Part shown: piece by piece, positions 18,970 to 28,453 of the stretch
How the letters are laid out: every line of letters starts with the position of its first letter
Numbering within the stretch: position 1 is the stretch's first letter
Source of the DNA: Hasllibacter halocynthiae
Lineage (GTDB): Bacteria; Pseudomonadota; Alphaproteobacteria; Rhodobacterales; Rhodobacteraceae
Direction: 5' to 3'
DNA: 64,000 nt
Assembly: GCF_003003095.1 (NCBI RefSeq)
Contig: NZ_PVTT01000001.1
Coordinates: forward strand, 434,001-498,000
Made by a program: the position numbers and the translations under genes
Notes under the pieces: model-generated
Database searches by the model: none
Told to the model about the DNA's origin: nothing
Seen by the model: only the letters and a program-made list of their open reading frames with translations

Positions 18970-19737
18970 TTACGCCGCTTCCTCGGCCGGCTGGCCGAGA
19001 TAGGCTTCCTGGACCTTCGGGTGGCCCTTGATCGCCTCGGGCACGTCCTCGACGAGGGGGGTCCCCTGGGCGAGCACGGTGATCCGCTCTGCGAGGGAGA
19101 AGACGACATGCATGTCGTGCTCGATGATGCACATGGTGATGTCGCGCTTCTCCTTGATCTCCCGCAGAAGGTCGATCGTGTTGTTCGTGTCGGCGCGGGC
19201 CATGCCCGCGGTGGGCTCGTCCAGGAGCAGCAGGCGCGGCTCCTGCACGAGGCACATGGCCATCTCCAGCCGCCGCTTGTCCCCGCGCGAAAGGGCGGCG
19301 GCGTGGATGTCGCGCGCGGAGGTCATGTTCATGTCCTCCAGGATCGCCTCGGCCTGCTCCCGCACGCCCGTCTGCCGGCGCACTGCGGACCATGCGTTCA
19401 GCGCGAACGCCCCGTCGCGGTGCGCGAAGCAGGGGATCATCACGTTCTCGAGCACCGAAAGGTCGCCGAAGATCTCGGGCGTCTGGAACACGCGGGAGAT
19501 GCCCATCTGGTTGATCTCGTGCGGCTTGCGCCCGAGGACGGACTGACCGTCGAACATGACGGACCCCGTGTCCGGTATGAGCTTGCCTACGAGGCAGTTC
19601 AGCAGCGTCGACTTGCCCGCCCCGTTCGGCCCGATGATCGCGTGGACCGTGTTCTCCGCGACCGAGAGGTTCACGTCCCCGAGCGCTTGCAGCCCGCCGA
19701 AGCGCTTGGAGACGTTCTTGACTTCCAGAATGCCCAT
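18970..19737 (-). CDS. livG: Branched-chain-type ABC transporter ATP-binding protein, LivG
   Basis: A 255-residue ATPase partner of LivF. Walker A is GPNGAGKST and Walker B LLLLDEPTAGM, with the LivG-specific switch region IIEHDM. The signature is divergent (LSRGDKRRLE instead of LSGGQ), which LivG proteins tolerate. ATG 19737 follows the livM stop by five bases. Confidence 0.93.
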   Translation of the reverse strand: MGILEVKNVSKRFGGLQALGDVNLSVAENTVHAIIGPNGAGKSTLLNCLVGKLIPDTGSVMFDGQSVLGRKPHEINQMGISRVFQTPEIFGDLSVLENVMIPCFAHRDGAFALNAWSAVRRQTGVREQAEAILEDMNMTSARDIHAAALSRGDKRRLEMAMCLVQEPRLLLLDEPTAGMARADTNNTIDLLREIKEKRDITMCIIEHDMHVVFSLAERITVLAQGTPLVEDVPEAIKGHPKVQEAYLGQPAEEAA

Positions 19738-19742
19738 CGGTG

Positions 19743-21053
19743 TCACTCCTCGGCCTTGGCGCGGGTGTCTGCGGCGGGCGCCTCGACGCCCAGCCCTTTG
19801 CGGTCGCTGCGTCGGAAGACACGGCCCAGGCGCTGCCCGCCCTCGACGAGGCCCCCGGGTAGGAAGATGACCACCAGCATGAAGACGATTCCCAGGGTCA
19901 GGTGCCATCCCTTGCCGACGAAAGGATAGACGATCGTCACGAGGACGTCCGACAACCCGTCCGGGAAAACGGAGAACCAGCCCTCGAGCACGCCCTTGTT
20001 GATCTTCGAGAAGATGTTCTCGAAGTACTTGATGAGCCCGGCGCCCAGGACGGGGCCGATAAGGGTGCCCGCGCCGCCGAGAATGGTCATCAGGACCACC
20101 TCGCCCGAGGCGGTCCACTGCATCCGCTCGGCCCCTGCGAGGGGATCCATCGATACGAGGAGCCCGCCCGCGAGGCCGGCGTAGACGCCCGAGATCACGA
20201 ATGCCGCCAGCGTGTAGGGCCGCGACGAGACGCCCGTGTAGTTCAGCCGCTGCTGATTCGACTTCACCGCCCGCAGCATCATCCCAAAGGGCGAGCGGAA
20301 GATGCGGATCGAGACGTAGAACGCGACGATCATGACGGCGGCGCAGAAGTAGTAGCCGACGTTGAACGGGAACGCCCAGACGCCAAGCCCCTCGATCCGG
20401 AAGGTCACGAGCTCGGTCGTGCGCATCTCCAGCCCGAAGAGCGAGGGCAGGGGGATGTTCCCCGAGGCGGTCACGCTCTCGCCGAGGATGCGGGGGTCGT
20501 TCAGCGCGAGTTGAAGCCCTGTCTCGCCCCCCGTGATCGGCGTCAGGACCGAGTAGGCGAGCGCGAAGGACATCTGCGCGAAAGCGAGCGTCAGGATCGA
20601 GAAGTAGATGCCCGAGCGGCGCAGGCTGACATAACCCACCATCAGCGAGAAGAGGGCGGCGACCGCCATCGACGCGCCGATGGCCAGCAGGACGTTCATC
20701 CCGAGCAGCTTGAACATCCACACACCCGCGAACGAGCCCGCGCCGAGGAAGGCGGCATGTCCGAAGGAGAGGTAGCCGGTCAGCCCGAAGAGGATGTTGA
20801 AGCCGATGGCGAAGATCCCGAAGATCACGAAGCGCTGCATCAGGTCCGGATAGCCGGCGTTGAACTGCGCAAGGCTGCTCGTCGCGGGGAAGGGATTCAG
20901 CAGGACCGGCGCTGCCATCGTCAGCACGATCACCAGCAGCAGGAGACCGGCGTCCCGGCCCGTGAGCCCGAGGAAGCCGGAGCGTTCCCTTCGGGCGGCG
21001 GTGCGCGTGCCGCGCGCGGCGTCGGGGCGGCCGAGTTCGGGGTTGGCGGTCAT
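19743..21053 (-). CDS. livM: Branched-chain-type ABC transporter permease, LivM
   Basis: A 436-residue inner-membrane permease. A charged N-terminus of ~28 residues precedes about ten hydrophobic segments; the family blocks [17 protein letters not shown] and [18 protein letters not shown] are present, as is the ATPase-contact helix [21 protein letters not shown]. It pairs with LivH to form the channel. It lies four bases after livH. Confidence 0.93.
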   Translation of the reverse strand: MTANPELGRPDAARGTRTAARRERSGFLGLTGRDAGLLLLVIVLTMAAPVLLNPFPATSSLAQFNAGYPDLMQRFVIFGIFAIGFNILFGLTGYLSFGHAAFLGAGSFAGVWMFKLLGMNVLLAIGASMAVAALFSLMVGYVSLRRSGIYFSILTLAFAQMSFALAYSVLTPITGGETGLQLALNDPRILGESVTASGNIPLPSLFGLEMRTTELVTFRIEGLGVWAFPFNVGYYFCAAVMIVAFYVSIRIFRSPFGMMLRAVKSNQQRLNYTGVSSRPYTLAAFVISGVYAGLAGGLLVSMDPLAGAERMQWTASGEVVLMTILGGAGTLIGPVLGAGLIKYFENIFSKINKGVLEGWFSVFPDGLSDVLVTIVYPFVGKGWHLTLGIVFMLVVIFLPGGLVEGGQRLGRVFRRSDRKGLGVEAPAADTRAKAEE

Positions 21054-21057
21054 GGGA

Positions 21058-22089
21058 TCAGTCCTCCATGACGCCCTTGCGGCCCATCAGGCCGCGCGGA
21101 CGCGTGAGCAGGATCAGGACGGCGGCGAGGTATATCACCACCTGGTTGATACCGGGGATCAGCTCGATCACCGCGTTCAGCGAGGCGAGGGACTCCAGCA
21201 CCCCCAGGACGAACCCGGCGAGGACCGCCCCCCCGAGGCTGCCCATCCCGCCGACGACCACCACGACGAAGGAGATCACGAGGAAGTCCATCCCCATGTG
21301 GTAGTTGGGCGAGTTGATGGGCGTGTACATCACCCCCGCGAGGCCCGCGACCGCCGCCGCGATGCCGAACATCACCGTGAAGCGCTTGTCGATGTCGATG
21401 CCGAGGATGCCCACCGTCTCGCGGTCGGCCATGCCGGCGCGGACCACCATGCCGAAGGTCGTGAACTGGAGGAACGCGAAGACGCCCGCGATGATGATCA
21501 GCGCGAAGACGAAGTAGATCAGGCGCCAATAGGGATAGATGATCGTGAAAGGATCGAACCCGAGCACCGCGCCGAGGTCGAAAGAGCCGGAGAACGCGTC
21601 GGGCGCGGGGGTCGGGATCGGGTTGGCGCCATAGAAGTACTTGATGATCTCCTGCAGCACGATCGCGAGGCCGAAGGTCACGAGGATCTGGTCGGCATGG
21701 GGGCGTTTGTAGAAGTGCCGGATCAGGCCCCGCTCCATCGCGAAGCCGATCAGCAGCATCACGGGGATCGCGAAGAGGATCGCCAGCGGCACGGACCAGT
21801 CGATGATCGCGTTGCCCGCGGCCTCGCCGAACCATTCGACGACGTAGGGGATGTCGACCTGCATCGGATTGCCGAGGAAGTCGGTGCGGCTCTCGTCGAC
21901 GACCGTGTGCGAGATGGTCAGGAGCTGCGAGAGGAGGACGGCGCAGAACGCGCCGAGCATGAAGAGCGCCCCGTGCGCGAAGTTCACCACGCCGAGCGTG
22001 CCGAAGATCAGCGTGAGGCCGAGGGCGATCAGCGCGTAGGCGCTGCCTTTGGAGAGCCCGTCGAAGAGCTGAAGGATGATGCCGTCCAT
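21058..22089 (-). CDS. livH: Branched-chain-type ABC transporter permease, LivH
   Basis: A 343-residue inner-membrane permease with about eight to nine transmembrane segments. It has the family opening [20 protein letters not shown] and [14 protein letters not shown], and the contact region [20 protein letters not shown] soluble insertion of roughly 45 residues (about 65-110, [16 protein letters not shown] onward) lies between early helices. It follows the binding protein gene after an 85-base gap that holds a stable hairpin. Confidence 0.93.
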   Translation of the reverse strand: MDGIILQLFDGLSKGSAYALIALGLTLIFGTLGVVNFAHGALFMLGAFCAVLLSQLLTISHTVVDESRTDFLGNPMQVDIPYVVEWFGEAAGNAIIDWSVPLAILFAIPVMLLIGFAMERGLIRHFYKRPHADQILVTFGLAIVLQEIIKYFYGANPIPTPAPDAFSGSFDLGAVLGFDPFTIIYPYWRLIYFVFALIIIAGVFAFLQFTTFGMVVRAGMADRETVGILGIDIDKRFTVMFGIAAAVAGLAGVMYTPINSPNYHMGMDFLVISFVVVVVGGMGSLGGAVLAGFVLGVLESLASLNAVIELIPGINQVVIYLAAVLILLTRPRGLMGRKGVMED

Positions 22090-22138
22090 CTGTCAGGGAC
22101 TCCCCTTGGTGGTGGCGTGCGCGCGGAAGAGAAGGGGT

Positions 22139-22166
22139 GGGCGGCCCCGGACAACGGGGGCCGCCC
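22139..22166 (-). terminator. Intercistronic hairpin between binding-protein and permease genes
   Basis: A perfect ten-base GC stem (22139-22148 with 22157-22166) and an eight-base loop. In the direction of transcription it lies after the substrate-binding protein gene and before livH. Such elements usually lower expression of the membrane genes or protect the 3' end of the binding-protein mRNA. Confidence 0.6.
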
Positions 22167-22174
22167 CGCGGCGC

Positions 22175-23545
22175 CTAGGCGCCGTTGTTGCACGACCCGA
22201 GGTCGCCGCCTGCGAACTGCGGGTGGTCGGGCGGGTAGGTGACCTGCTCGACCGGGGTCACCTCGACGATCTCGACGAGATCGAACTCGTTCTCCGGGTT
22301 CTCCTTGCCGCGCACGACGACGACGTCCTTGAAGCACTGGTGGTCGGCCGCGCGGTACAGGGTCGGGCCGTTGCCCAGGCCGTCGAACTCGAAGCCCTCC
22401 AGGGCCTCGACCACGGCGCAGGGCTGGAAGGACCCGGCGCGCGTGACCGCGTCCGCGTAGAGCAGCGTCTGCACGTAGCAGGTATGCGCCGCCTGAGAGG
22501 GCGGGAAGCCGTACTTCCGGCCGAAGGACTGCACGAAGGCGTTGGTGCCGGAGTAGCGGTCGCCCAGCTCGTTCTCGAGCTTCCAGTCCCAGTTCTGCGA
22601 GCCCAGGATGCCGGCGATGTTCTCTCCCGCGCCGCGGGCCATCAGCTCGGAGTAGAGCGGGACGACGATCTCGAACTGCTTGCCGTTGGCCTCCTGCTGG
22701 CGCAGGCCGAACTGCACGGCGTTGGTCAGCGAGTTGACCATGTTGCCGCCGTAGTGGTTCAGCACCAGAACGTCCGCGCCGGAGCCCAGGACAGGCGCGA
22801 TGTAGGACGAGAAGTCCGTCTGCGTCAGCGGCGTGCGGACGGTGGCGACCGTGTCCCAGCCCAGAGCCTCGGTGGAGGAGGTGATCGCCTCCTCGGTGGT
22901 GTAGCCCCAGTTGTAGTCGGCCGTCAGGTGATAGGCCCGGCGGTCCGTCCCGTAGCGGTCCGCGAGGATCGGCGCGAGCGCGGCGCCCGACATGTAGGAG
23001 TTGAAGAAGTGCCGGAAGCCGTTGGCCTTCCGGTCCTTGCCGGTCGTGTCGTTCGAATGGGTGAGGCCCGCCATGAAGATGACGCCCGCCTCCTGCGCGA
23101 GCGCCTGCACCGCGACCGCGACGCCCGAGGACGAGCCGCCGGAGATCATGACCGCGCCGTCGCGCTGGATCATCCCCTGCGCCGAGGCGCGCGCGGCGTC
23201 CGACTTGGTCTGGGTGTCGCCGGTCACATACTCGACCCGCTTGCCGAGGATGCCGGTGCCGTCGAGGTTCTGCTCGGAGAAGGTGGACAGCATGCCGCCG
23301 TCGCCCTCGCCGTTGAGATGCTCGACCGCCAGCTCGAACGCGCGCAGCTCGTCCGCGCCCTCGTCGGCGTAGGGGCCGGACTGGGGCACGTTGAAGCCGA
23401 GCGTGACGGTGTCGCCAGTGGGCGCGTTGGTGAAGCCGCTCTCCTGCGCCCAGGCGGCGCCGGTGAAGATCGTCGGCGTGGCGAGCGCCGCGCCGGCGCC
23501 CGCGCCGGTCTTGAGCGCACCGCGGCGCGTCAGGTTCTTGGACAT
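22175..23545 (-). CDS. ABC transporter substrate-binding protein, branched-chain/amide type
   Basis: A 456-residue periplasmic binding protein of the Leu/Ile/Val-binding (Peripla_BP_6) superfamily. The N-terminus KNLTRRGALKTGAGAGAAL, with paired arginines, is a Tat-like signal, cleaved near AAWAQ. The mature domain starts TVTLGFNVPQSGPYADEG and contains ISGGSSSGVAVAVQALAQEA, typical ligand-pocket architecture. It is first in the operon. The ligand is not readable; coupling to acsA favours a short carboxylate, amide or related compound, but this is inference. Confidence 0.9.
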   Translation of the reverse strand: MSKNLTRRGALKTGAGAGAALATPTIFTGAAWAQESGFTNAPTGDTVTLGFNVPQSGPYADEGADELRAFELAVEHLNGEGDGGMLSTFSEQNLDGTGILGKRVEYVTGDTQTKSDAARASAQGMIQRDGAVMISGGSSSGVAVAVQALAQEAGVIFMAGLTHSNDTTGKDRKANGFRHFFNSYMSGAALAPILADRYGTDRRAYHLTADYNWGYTTEEAITSSTEALGWDTVATVRTPLTQTDFSSYIAPVLGSGADVLVLNHYGGNMVNSLTNAVQFGLRQQEANGKQFEIVVPLYSELMARGAGENIAGILGSQNWDWKLENELGDRYSGTNAFVQSFGRKYGFPPSQAAHTCYVQTLLYADAVTRAGSFQPCAVVEALEGFEFDGLGNGPTLYRAADHQCFKDVVVVRGKENPENEFDLVEIVEVTPVEQVTYPPDHPQFAGGDLGSCNNGA

Positions 23546-23701
23546 GGATGTCCCTCCCTAGAAGTTCCTTGCGGTCGGGCCGGCCGTCACGAGAGGCGGA
23601 TCCCGCCGATCCCTCATTTGCAGGGGACGCACCCTGTATCGCAAAGCCGCCATTCTCCCGCCACCAAACTGCCGCTGGGAAAGGAGCTTTTTGTTAAGAA
23701 G

Positions 23702-23709
23702 TTTGCAAA
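23702..23709. promoter_or_regulatory. TTTGCAAA palindrome, candidate operator
   Basis: A perfect palindrome, TTTGCAAA, lies in the 267-base space between the divergent binding-protein gene and the XRE regulator. Partial copies occur at 23617-23622 (TTTGCA) and 23641-23645 (GCAAA). From memory, the related acetate-metabolism regulator RamB of corynebacteria recognises a site with this same core. This makes it a good candidate for the operator of the adjacent regulator. Confidence 0.45.
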
Positions 23710-23812
23710 GCTCATCGTCGAGCCGTATGTTCGTTATCAACGCGACGCGGCGGGAATCGAGATGCACACGCGGCAAGACGATGATCCGCAGCGGTTATCG
23801 GGAAGCCGTCCC

Positions 23813-24964
23813 ATGAGCGCGAAGGGCAATGCCGGTCCCGCCATCCGTCGGCGCCGTCTCGCGCTGGGGCTGAAGCAGGCGGAACTGGCGCGCAGCTGCG
23901 GCATCTCCCCATCCTATCTCAACCTCATCGAGCATGGCCGCCGCCGGATCGGCGGGCCCCTCCTCGAGCGGGCGGCCCGTGCGCTCGGCGTCGATCCCGG
24001 GGGGCTGGAAGACGGCGCCGAGGTCGAGGCGTTGCGCGCTCTGGCCGGATCCGGTTCCCTGCCCGCGGACGAGCCTGCGGACGCGTTCGCGGCACGGTTC
24101 CCAGGATGGGCCGCGTTCACGCTGCGCCAGGCGGAGAGGATCGCCGCGGCGGAGGAGCGGCTGCGAGCCCTTTCGGACCGGATCGCGCACGATCCGGCGC
24201 TGGCGACCTCGCTGCACGAGATCGTCTCCGCGGCGACTGCGGTGCGGGCGTCGGCTTCGATCCTCGCGGGGGACAAGGTCGACCCCGACTGGCAGCGCCG
24301 CTTCCTGCGCAACATCCGCGAGGACGCGCTGCGCCTCGGAGCGGCGGCGGAGGATCTGTCGGGTTTGCTGCGCCCCCGGGGGACCGATGCCGAGGACGGT
24401 GTGGTCGTCACGGCGCGGGAGGCCGCCGAGCGCTGGATCGCCGAGGGCGGCACCCGGCCCGAGGGACCGGCAGGTGAGATCGCGGAAGCGCTCGTCGCCC
24501 TTCTGGAGGACGCGGGCGACGCCGAGGACGGCGCCGCGGACCCGTTCGAGGGCGACGGGGATCCGGTGCGGGCGGTGCGACGTGTGGGGCGGCAGGCCGG
24601 CGCCGGCCTCATCCTCGCCGACGGGACCGGCGCGCCGCTGCTGCGCCTGCCGCCGGACGGTTTCGGCTGGCCGCGCGCGGGGCCGCCATGCGGGCTGCTG
24701 CCGCTCTTTGACGCGCTGGGCGATCCCGGCCGCCCCGTGACGGCCACGCTCGAGACGCCGGACGGCCGGCTCTGGACGGCGCACGCGGCAGCCGCGCGGC
24801 GGTGGCCGTTCGGCGCGGACGGCCCGCCGGTCACCGAAGTCGCTATGGCGTTGGCCCTGGGCGGCGGGCCTTCCCCCCGTCGCGCCGTCGGCCCTGGCTG
24901 CCGTCTCTGCCCCAGGACCGACTGCCCCGCGCGGCGCCGGCCGGCGATCTCGGGGGCGGGGTGA
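23813..24964 (+). CDS. XRE-family regulator, short-chain fatty acyl (ScfR/RamB-like) type
   Basis: A 383-residue transcription factor. The N-terminal helix-turn-helix reads IRRRRLALGLKQAELARSCG, then ISPSYLNLIEHGRRRIG. The middle is helical (about 90-180). The C-terminus ends with a cysteine cluster (CRLCPRTDC) typical of the DUF2083 short-chain-acyl-responsive family. It is divergent from the ABC-acsA operon and is its probable regulator, perhaps sensing an acyl-CoA. ATG 23813 has GGAAG upstream; an in-frame ATG at 23762 also has a usable ribosome site and would add 17 residues. Confidence 0.8.
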   Translation: MSAKGNAGPAIRRRRLALGLKQAELARSCGISPSYLNLIEHGRRRIGGPLLERAARALGVDPGGLEDGAEVEALRALAGSGSLPADEPADAFAARFPGWAAFTLRQAERIAAAEERLRALSDRIAHDPALATSLHEIVSAATAVRASASILAGDKVDPDWQRRFLRNIREDALRLGAAAEDLSGLLRPRGTDAEDGVVVTAREAAERWIAEGGTRPEGPAGEIAEALVALLEDAGDAEDGAADPFEGDGDPVRAVRRVGRQAGAGLILADGTGAPLLRLPPDGFGWPRAGPPCGLLPLFDALGDPGRPVTATLETPDGRLWTAHAAAARRWPFGADGPPVTEVAMALALGGGPSPRRAVGPGCRLCPRTDCPARRRPAISGAG

Positions 24965-25060
24965 TCGCGTGGTGGCGGCAGGCGACCCTCGCGCCCTCTT
25001 GCGCCGCGCCCCTCGGCCCGGCACGCTGCGCCCGTCGTTTCGGGGGGGAGGCCGGATCGC

Positions 25061-25468
25061 ATGATGGGTGTCCAGGACGGCCCGGACCGCCCGCGGCGCG
25101 TGGCGCTGGTGGAGGACGAGCCCAACATCCGCGAGGCGCTGCGCTTCATCCTGTCGCGCGCGGGCTGGCGGCCCTTCGTGATCGGTGACGGAGCCACGGC
25201 GGCCGAGCGATTGGCCGAGGACCCGCCCGATGCCGCCATCCTCGACGTGATGCTGCCGGGCCGATCGGGCTTCGACGTGCTGCGGGCCCTCCGTGCCGAT
25301 CCGGCGACGGCGGCGTTGCCCGTGCTGATGCTGACCGCGCGAGGGCAGGACAAGGACCGGGCGCTGGCGCTGGCGCTGGGGGCGGACGACTTCATGACGA
25401 AGCCCTTCTCGAACGCCGAGGTGGTCGAGCGGCTGGACACCCTCGCGCGCGCGCCGCAGGCGAACTAG
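25061..25468 (+). CDS. Single-domain response regulator
   Basis: A 135-residue receiver domain with no output domain. The acidic pair is in VEDEPN, the phospho-acceptor aspartate in AILDVMLPG, the threonine in MLTARG and the switch lysine in MTKPFS. It likely passes phosphate by protein contact, like CheY. It is transcribed toward a small membrane gene and a sensor kinase with gaps of a few bases, so it is probably the partner of that kinase. ATG 25061 is ten bases after GGGGGAG; ATG 25064 is an equal alternative. Confidence 0.92.
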   Translation: MMGVQDGPDRPRRVALVEDEPNIREALRFILSRAGWRPFVIGDGATAAERLAEDPPDAAILDVMLPGRSGFDVLRALRADPATAALPVLMLTARGQDKDRALALALGADDFMTKPFSNAEVVERLDTLARAPQAN

Positions 25469-25472
25469 CGCC

Positions 25473-25724
25473 TTGGTCCGCCGCGCGTCGCCGATCTTCC
25501 TCGAAAGGCGCTCATACCGGCGCCGGCGGTTGGTGGACGCGGTGCGGCTGCTGCCGTTCGCGGGTATCGCTTTCTTTGCCGTGCCGATCCTGTGGCCCGT
25601 GCAGGGAGGGCCCTCGCTGGCGGGGCGGACGGCGGCTCTGTTCGGAGGCTGGATCATCCTGATCCTCGGCGCGGCCATGCTCGCCCGCGCCTTGGGCCGC
25701 CCGCCGCCCGCCGGCGAGGACTAG
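25473..25724 (+). CDS. Small two-helix membrane protein
   Basis: An 83-residue protein starting with TTG four bases after the response-regulator stop. A basic N-terminus (ERRSYRRRRL) is followed by two hydrophobic segments (LLPFAGIAFFAVPILWPV and AALFGGWIILILGAAML), suggesting an inner-membrane hairpin with its N-terminus in the cytoplasm. No family is recognised. Its position between receiver and kinase genes suggests a role in that signalling unit. Confidence 0.7.
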   Translation: MVRRASPIFLERRSYRRRRLVDAVRLLPFAGIAFFAVPILWPVQGGPSLAGRTAALFGGWIILILGAAMLARALGRPPPAGED

Positions 25725-25728
25725 CGTG

Positions 25729-28407
25729 ATGACCGCGCAGTCCTTCGTGGTTCCGGCTGCGCTGGGATATGGGGCCTTGCTCTTCGCGATCGCGGCTCTG
25801 GCCGAGGCGAGGGCCCGGCAGGGACGTGCCCGCTGGCTGCGAGGCCCATGGGTCTACACCTTGTCCCTTTCGGTCTACTGCACCGCTTGGACGTTCTACG
25901 GCGCGGTGGGCTATGCCGCCCGTTCGGGGTTGGAGTTCGCGACGATCTATCTCGGGCCGACCCTCGTGATGATCGGCTGGTGGTGGGGCCTTCGGAAACT
26001 CGTCCGGATCGCGCGGGTCCAGCGGATCACGTCCATCGCGGACCTCGTCTCCTCGCGGTTCGGCAAGTCAGGGCCGTTGGGGGCGGGGGTGACGCTGCTC
26101 GCGCTGGTGGGCACGATGCCCTACATCGCCCTCCAGCTGCAGTCGCTGACGGTGTCCTTCGCCGTCCTCGGCGGCGACCCGCGGCCCGCGTTCGAGGACC
26201 TCCAGGCCTTCGCGCTGTGGGCGGCGGCGGGCCTCGCCCTCTTCACCATCCTCTTCGGCACGCGCGCACTCGACGCGAGCGAGCGCCATCACGGCGTGGT
26301 CACTGCCATAGCCGTCGAGGCGATCGTCAAGCTCGTCGCGCTGGTCGCGGTCGGCCTCTTCGTGACTTTCGAGGTCCTCGGCGGTCCGGGACCGGCCATG
26401 GCGCGAATCTCCGCCTCGGACCTGCCGGCGGCGGTCGCTCCGGGGCGCTGGGTCGGCATCATGGCGCTTGCCGCCGCGGCCTTCCTCACGCTGCCGCGCA
26501 TGTTCCACGTCGCCGTCGTCGAGAACGCGGACGAGGGGCACCTGCGGACCGCTTCCTGGGCCTTCCCCCTCTATCTGTTCGCGATGTCGCTCTTCGTCGT
26601 CCCGATCGCGGTCGCTGGGCTCGAGGCGCTGCCGCCGGACGCGAACCCCGACCTCTTCGTGCTGACCCTGCCAATGGCCGCCGGGCGCGAATGGCTCGCG
26701 CTGCTGGCGTTCCTGGGCGGCTTCTCGGCCGCCACGAGCATGGTGATCGTGGCCGCGCTGGCGCTGGCGACGATGGTATCGAACCATATCGTCGTGCCCA
26801 TGTGGCTTTGGTCGCAAGGGGGCGGGGCTGCGCTGTCGGGCGACGTGAGGCGCACGACGGTGCTGTCGCGGCGCGTCGCCATCGGCGCGGTGCTGCTGCT
26901 CGGCTGGGCCTATTGGCGCGCATCCGATGGGGGCGAGGCGCTGGCAGCGATCGGCCTCGTCAGCTTCGTCGGGGTGGCGCAGATCCTGCCGGCGCTGCTG
27001 GGGGGCATCTTCTGGCGCGGCGGTACCCGCTGGGGCGCCGCCGCAGGCCTCGTGACCGGCTTCGCGGTCTGGTCCTGGACGCTGTTCCTTCCCTCTTTTG
27101 GAGACGGCATCGTTCCTGCGGCGGTCATGGTAGATGGCCCCTTCGCCATGGGCTGGCTGCGGCCGACAAGCCTCTTCGGGCTGTCCGGCATGGATCCGGT
27201 TGTCCATGCGTTCGTGTTGTCGATGCTCCTGAACTCCTTCGCGTTTGTGGCCGTCTCGCTGGTGACCTTTCCCACCCCTCTGGAGCGTCTTCAGGGCGCC
27301 GCCTTCACCGGCGTGTTCGAGAGCCGCGCCTCCGGGGCCGACGACGCGCGCGGCGCCGATCCGGAAGCGCTCATGGTGATGGCCCAGCGTCTGCTGGGGC
27401 CGGGCAGGGCACAGGCGTTCTTTCGGGGCTGGGCCGCGCGGCAGGGCCAGGACGGCTACCTTCCGGACCCGACGCCGGAGTTCCTGATGGCGCTGGAGCG
27501 CGAGTTGGCCGGAAGCGTCGGCGGCGCGACGGCGGACGCCATGATGGCGCAGGTCATGGGGCGGCGGGCGATCTCGGTCGCCGACTTGGTGGCCGTCGCC
27601 GACGAGACGGCGCAGGTGCTGGAGCAGTCGCATGCGCTGCAGCTGAAGACCGAGGAGGCCGAGCGGGCGGCAAGGGGCCTGCGGGATGCCAATGCCGCCC
27701 TGACCCGGCTGGCGCGCCAGAAGGATGCGTTCCTCGGCCAGATCTCCCACGAGCTGCGGACCCCCATGACCTCGATCCGGGCCTTCGCCGACATTCTGAT
27801 GTCGAACGACCTCTCCGACGCGGAGCGGGCGCGCTATGCTGGCACGGTGCATGACGAGGCCATGCGCCTGACGCGGCTGCTGGACGACCTTCTCGATCTT
27901 TCGGTGCTGGAGAACGGGCAGGTGCGGCTGAACCTCGCCGAGGCGCGGCTGGACGCCGTGATCGATCGGGCGCTGCTCGCGGCAGGAACGCACGGCCTTG
28001 CCGTGCGGCGCGATCCGGTGGACGAGCGGGTGACGCTCTTCACGGATGCGGACCGGTTGGTGCAGGTCTTCGCGAATCTCGTGACGAATGTCCGCAAGTA
28101 CTGCGACGCCGAATCGCCGGAGTTGCGCTTCGAGGTGAGGCGGCGGGACGCCGAGGTGCTGGTCGACGTGGTGGACAACGGCACCGGGATCGCGCCTGCG
28201 GACCGCACGGTCATATTCGAGAAGTTCGCTCGCCTCGGCGATCATGCCGCCGCTGGCGGGGCGGGGCTGGGCCTCGCCATCAGCCGCGAGATCATGGAAC
28301 GCCTGGGGGGTGGGATAGCTTACCTGCCGGGGCAGGGCGGCACGGCATTTCGGGTGCGCCTGCCGCGGCGCGTCGCCCCGGCCGGACATCGCGAGGCGGC
28401 CGAATGA
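25729..28407 (+). CDS. Sodium/solute symporter-type histidine kinase (CbrA-like)
   Basis: An 892-residue membrane sensor. Residues ~1-510 form a many-helix SLC5/PutP-like transporter module. A helical linker (about 580-660) leads to the kinase core: His674 in QISHELRTPMTSIRAF, the N-box NLVTNVRKYCD near 785, DNGTGI near 815, and GAGLGLAIS. There is no receiver domain, so phosphate presumably goes to the upstream stand-alone receiver. ATG 25729 is eight bases after GAGGA; GTG 25726 is possible. Such proteins sense or transport nutrients such as amino acids; the ligand here is unknown. Confidence 0.93.
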   Translation: MTAQSFVVPAALGYGALLFAIAALAEARARQGRARWLRGPWVYTLSLSVYCTAWTFYGAVGYAARSGLEFATIYLGPTLVMIGWWWGLRKLVRIARVQRITSIADLVSSRFGKSGPLGAGVTLLALVGTMPYIALQLQSLTVSFAVLGGDPRPAFEDLQAFALWAAAGLALFTILFGTRALDASERHHGVVTAIAVEAIVKLVALVAVGLFVTFEVLGGPGPAMARISASDLPAAVAPGRWVGIMALAAAAFLTLPRMFHVAVVENADEGHLRTASWAFPLYLFAMSLFVVPIAVAGLEALPPDANPDLFVLTLPMAAGREWLALLAFLGGFSAATSMVIVAALALATMVSNHIVVPMWLWSQGGGAALSGDVRRTTVLSRRVAIGAVLLLGWAYWRASDGGEALAAIGLVSFVGVAQILPALLGGIFWRGGTRWGAAAGLVTGFAVWSWTLFLPSFGDGIVPAAVMVDGPFAMGWLRPTSLFGLSGMDPVVHAFVLSMLLNSFAFVAVSLVTFPTPLERLQGAAFTGVFESRASGADDARGADPEALMVMAQRLLGPGRAQAFFRGWAARQGQDGYLPDPTPEFLMALERELAGSVGGATADAMMAQVMGRRAISVADLVAVADETAQVLEQSHALQLKTEEAERAARGLRDANAALTRLARQKDAFLGQISHELRTPMTSIRAFADILMSNDLSDAERARYAGTVHDEAMRLTRLLDDLLDLSVLENGQVRLNLAEARLDAVIDRALLAAGTHGLAVRRDPVDERVTLFTDADRLVQVFANLVTNVRKYCDAESPELRFEVRRRDAEVLVDVVDNGTGIAPADRTVIFEKFARLGDHAAAGGAGLGLAISREIMERLGGGIAYLPGQGGTAFRVRLPRRVAPAGHREAAE

Positions 28408-28453
28408 CGGGCGGCTAAACGGTTTCTCAACCCTTTGCGGGCAAGAGATCGAC

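Noticed and set aside
22076-24964. A single 962-codon plus-strand frame spanning the binding protein and regulator
   Set aside because: The first ~580 codons are the antisense of the binding protein; only the part from about 23813 is a real regulator.
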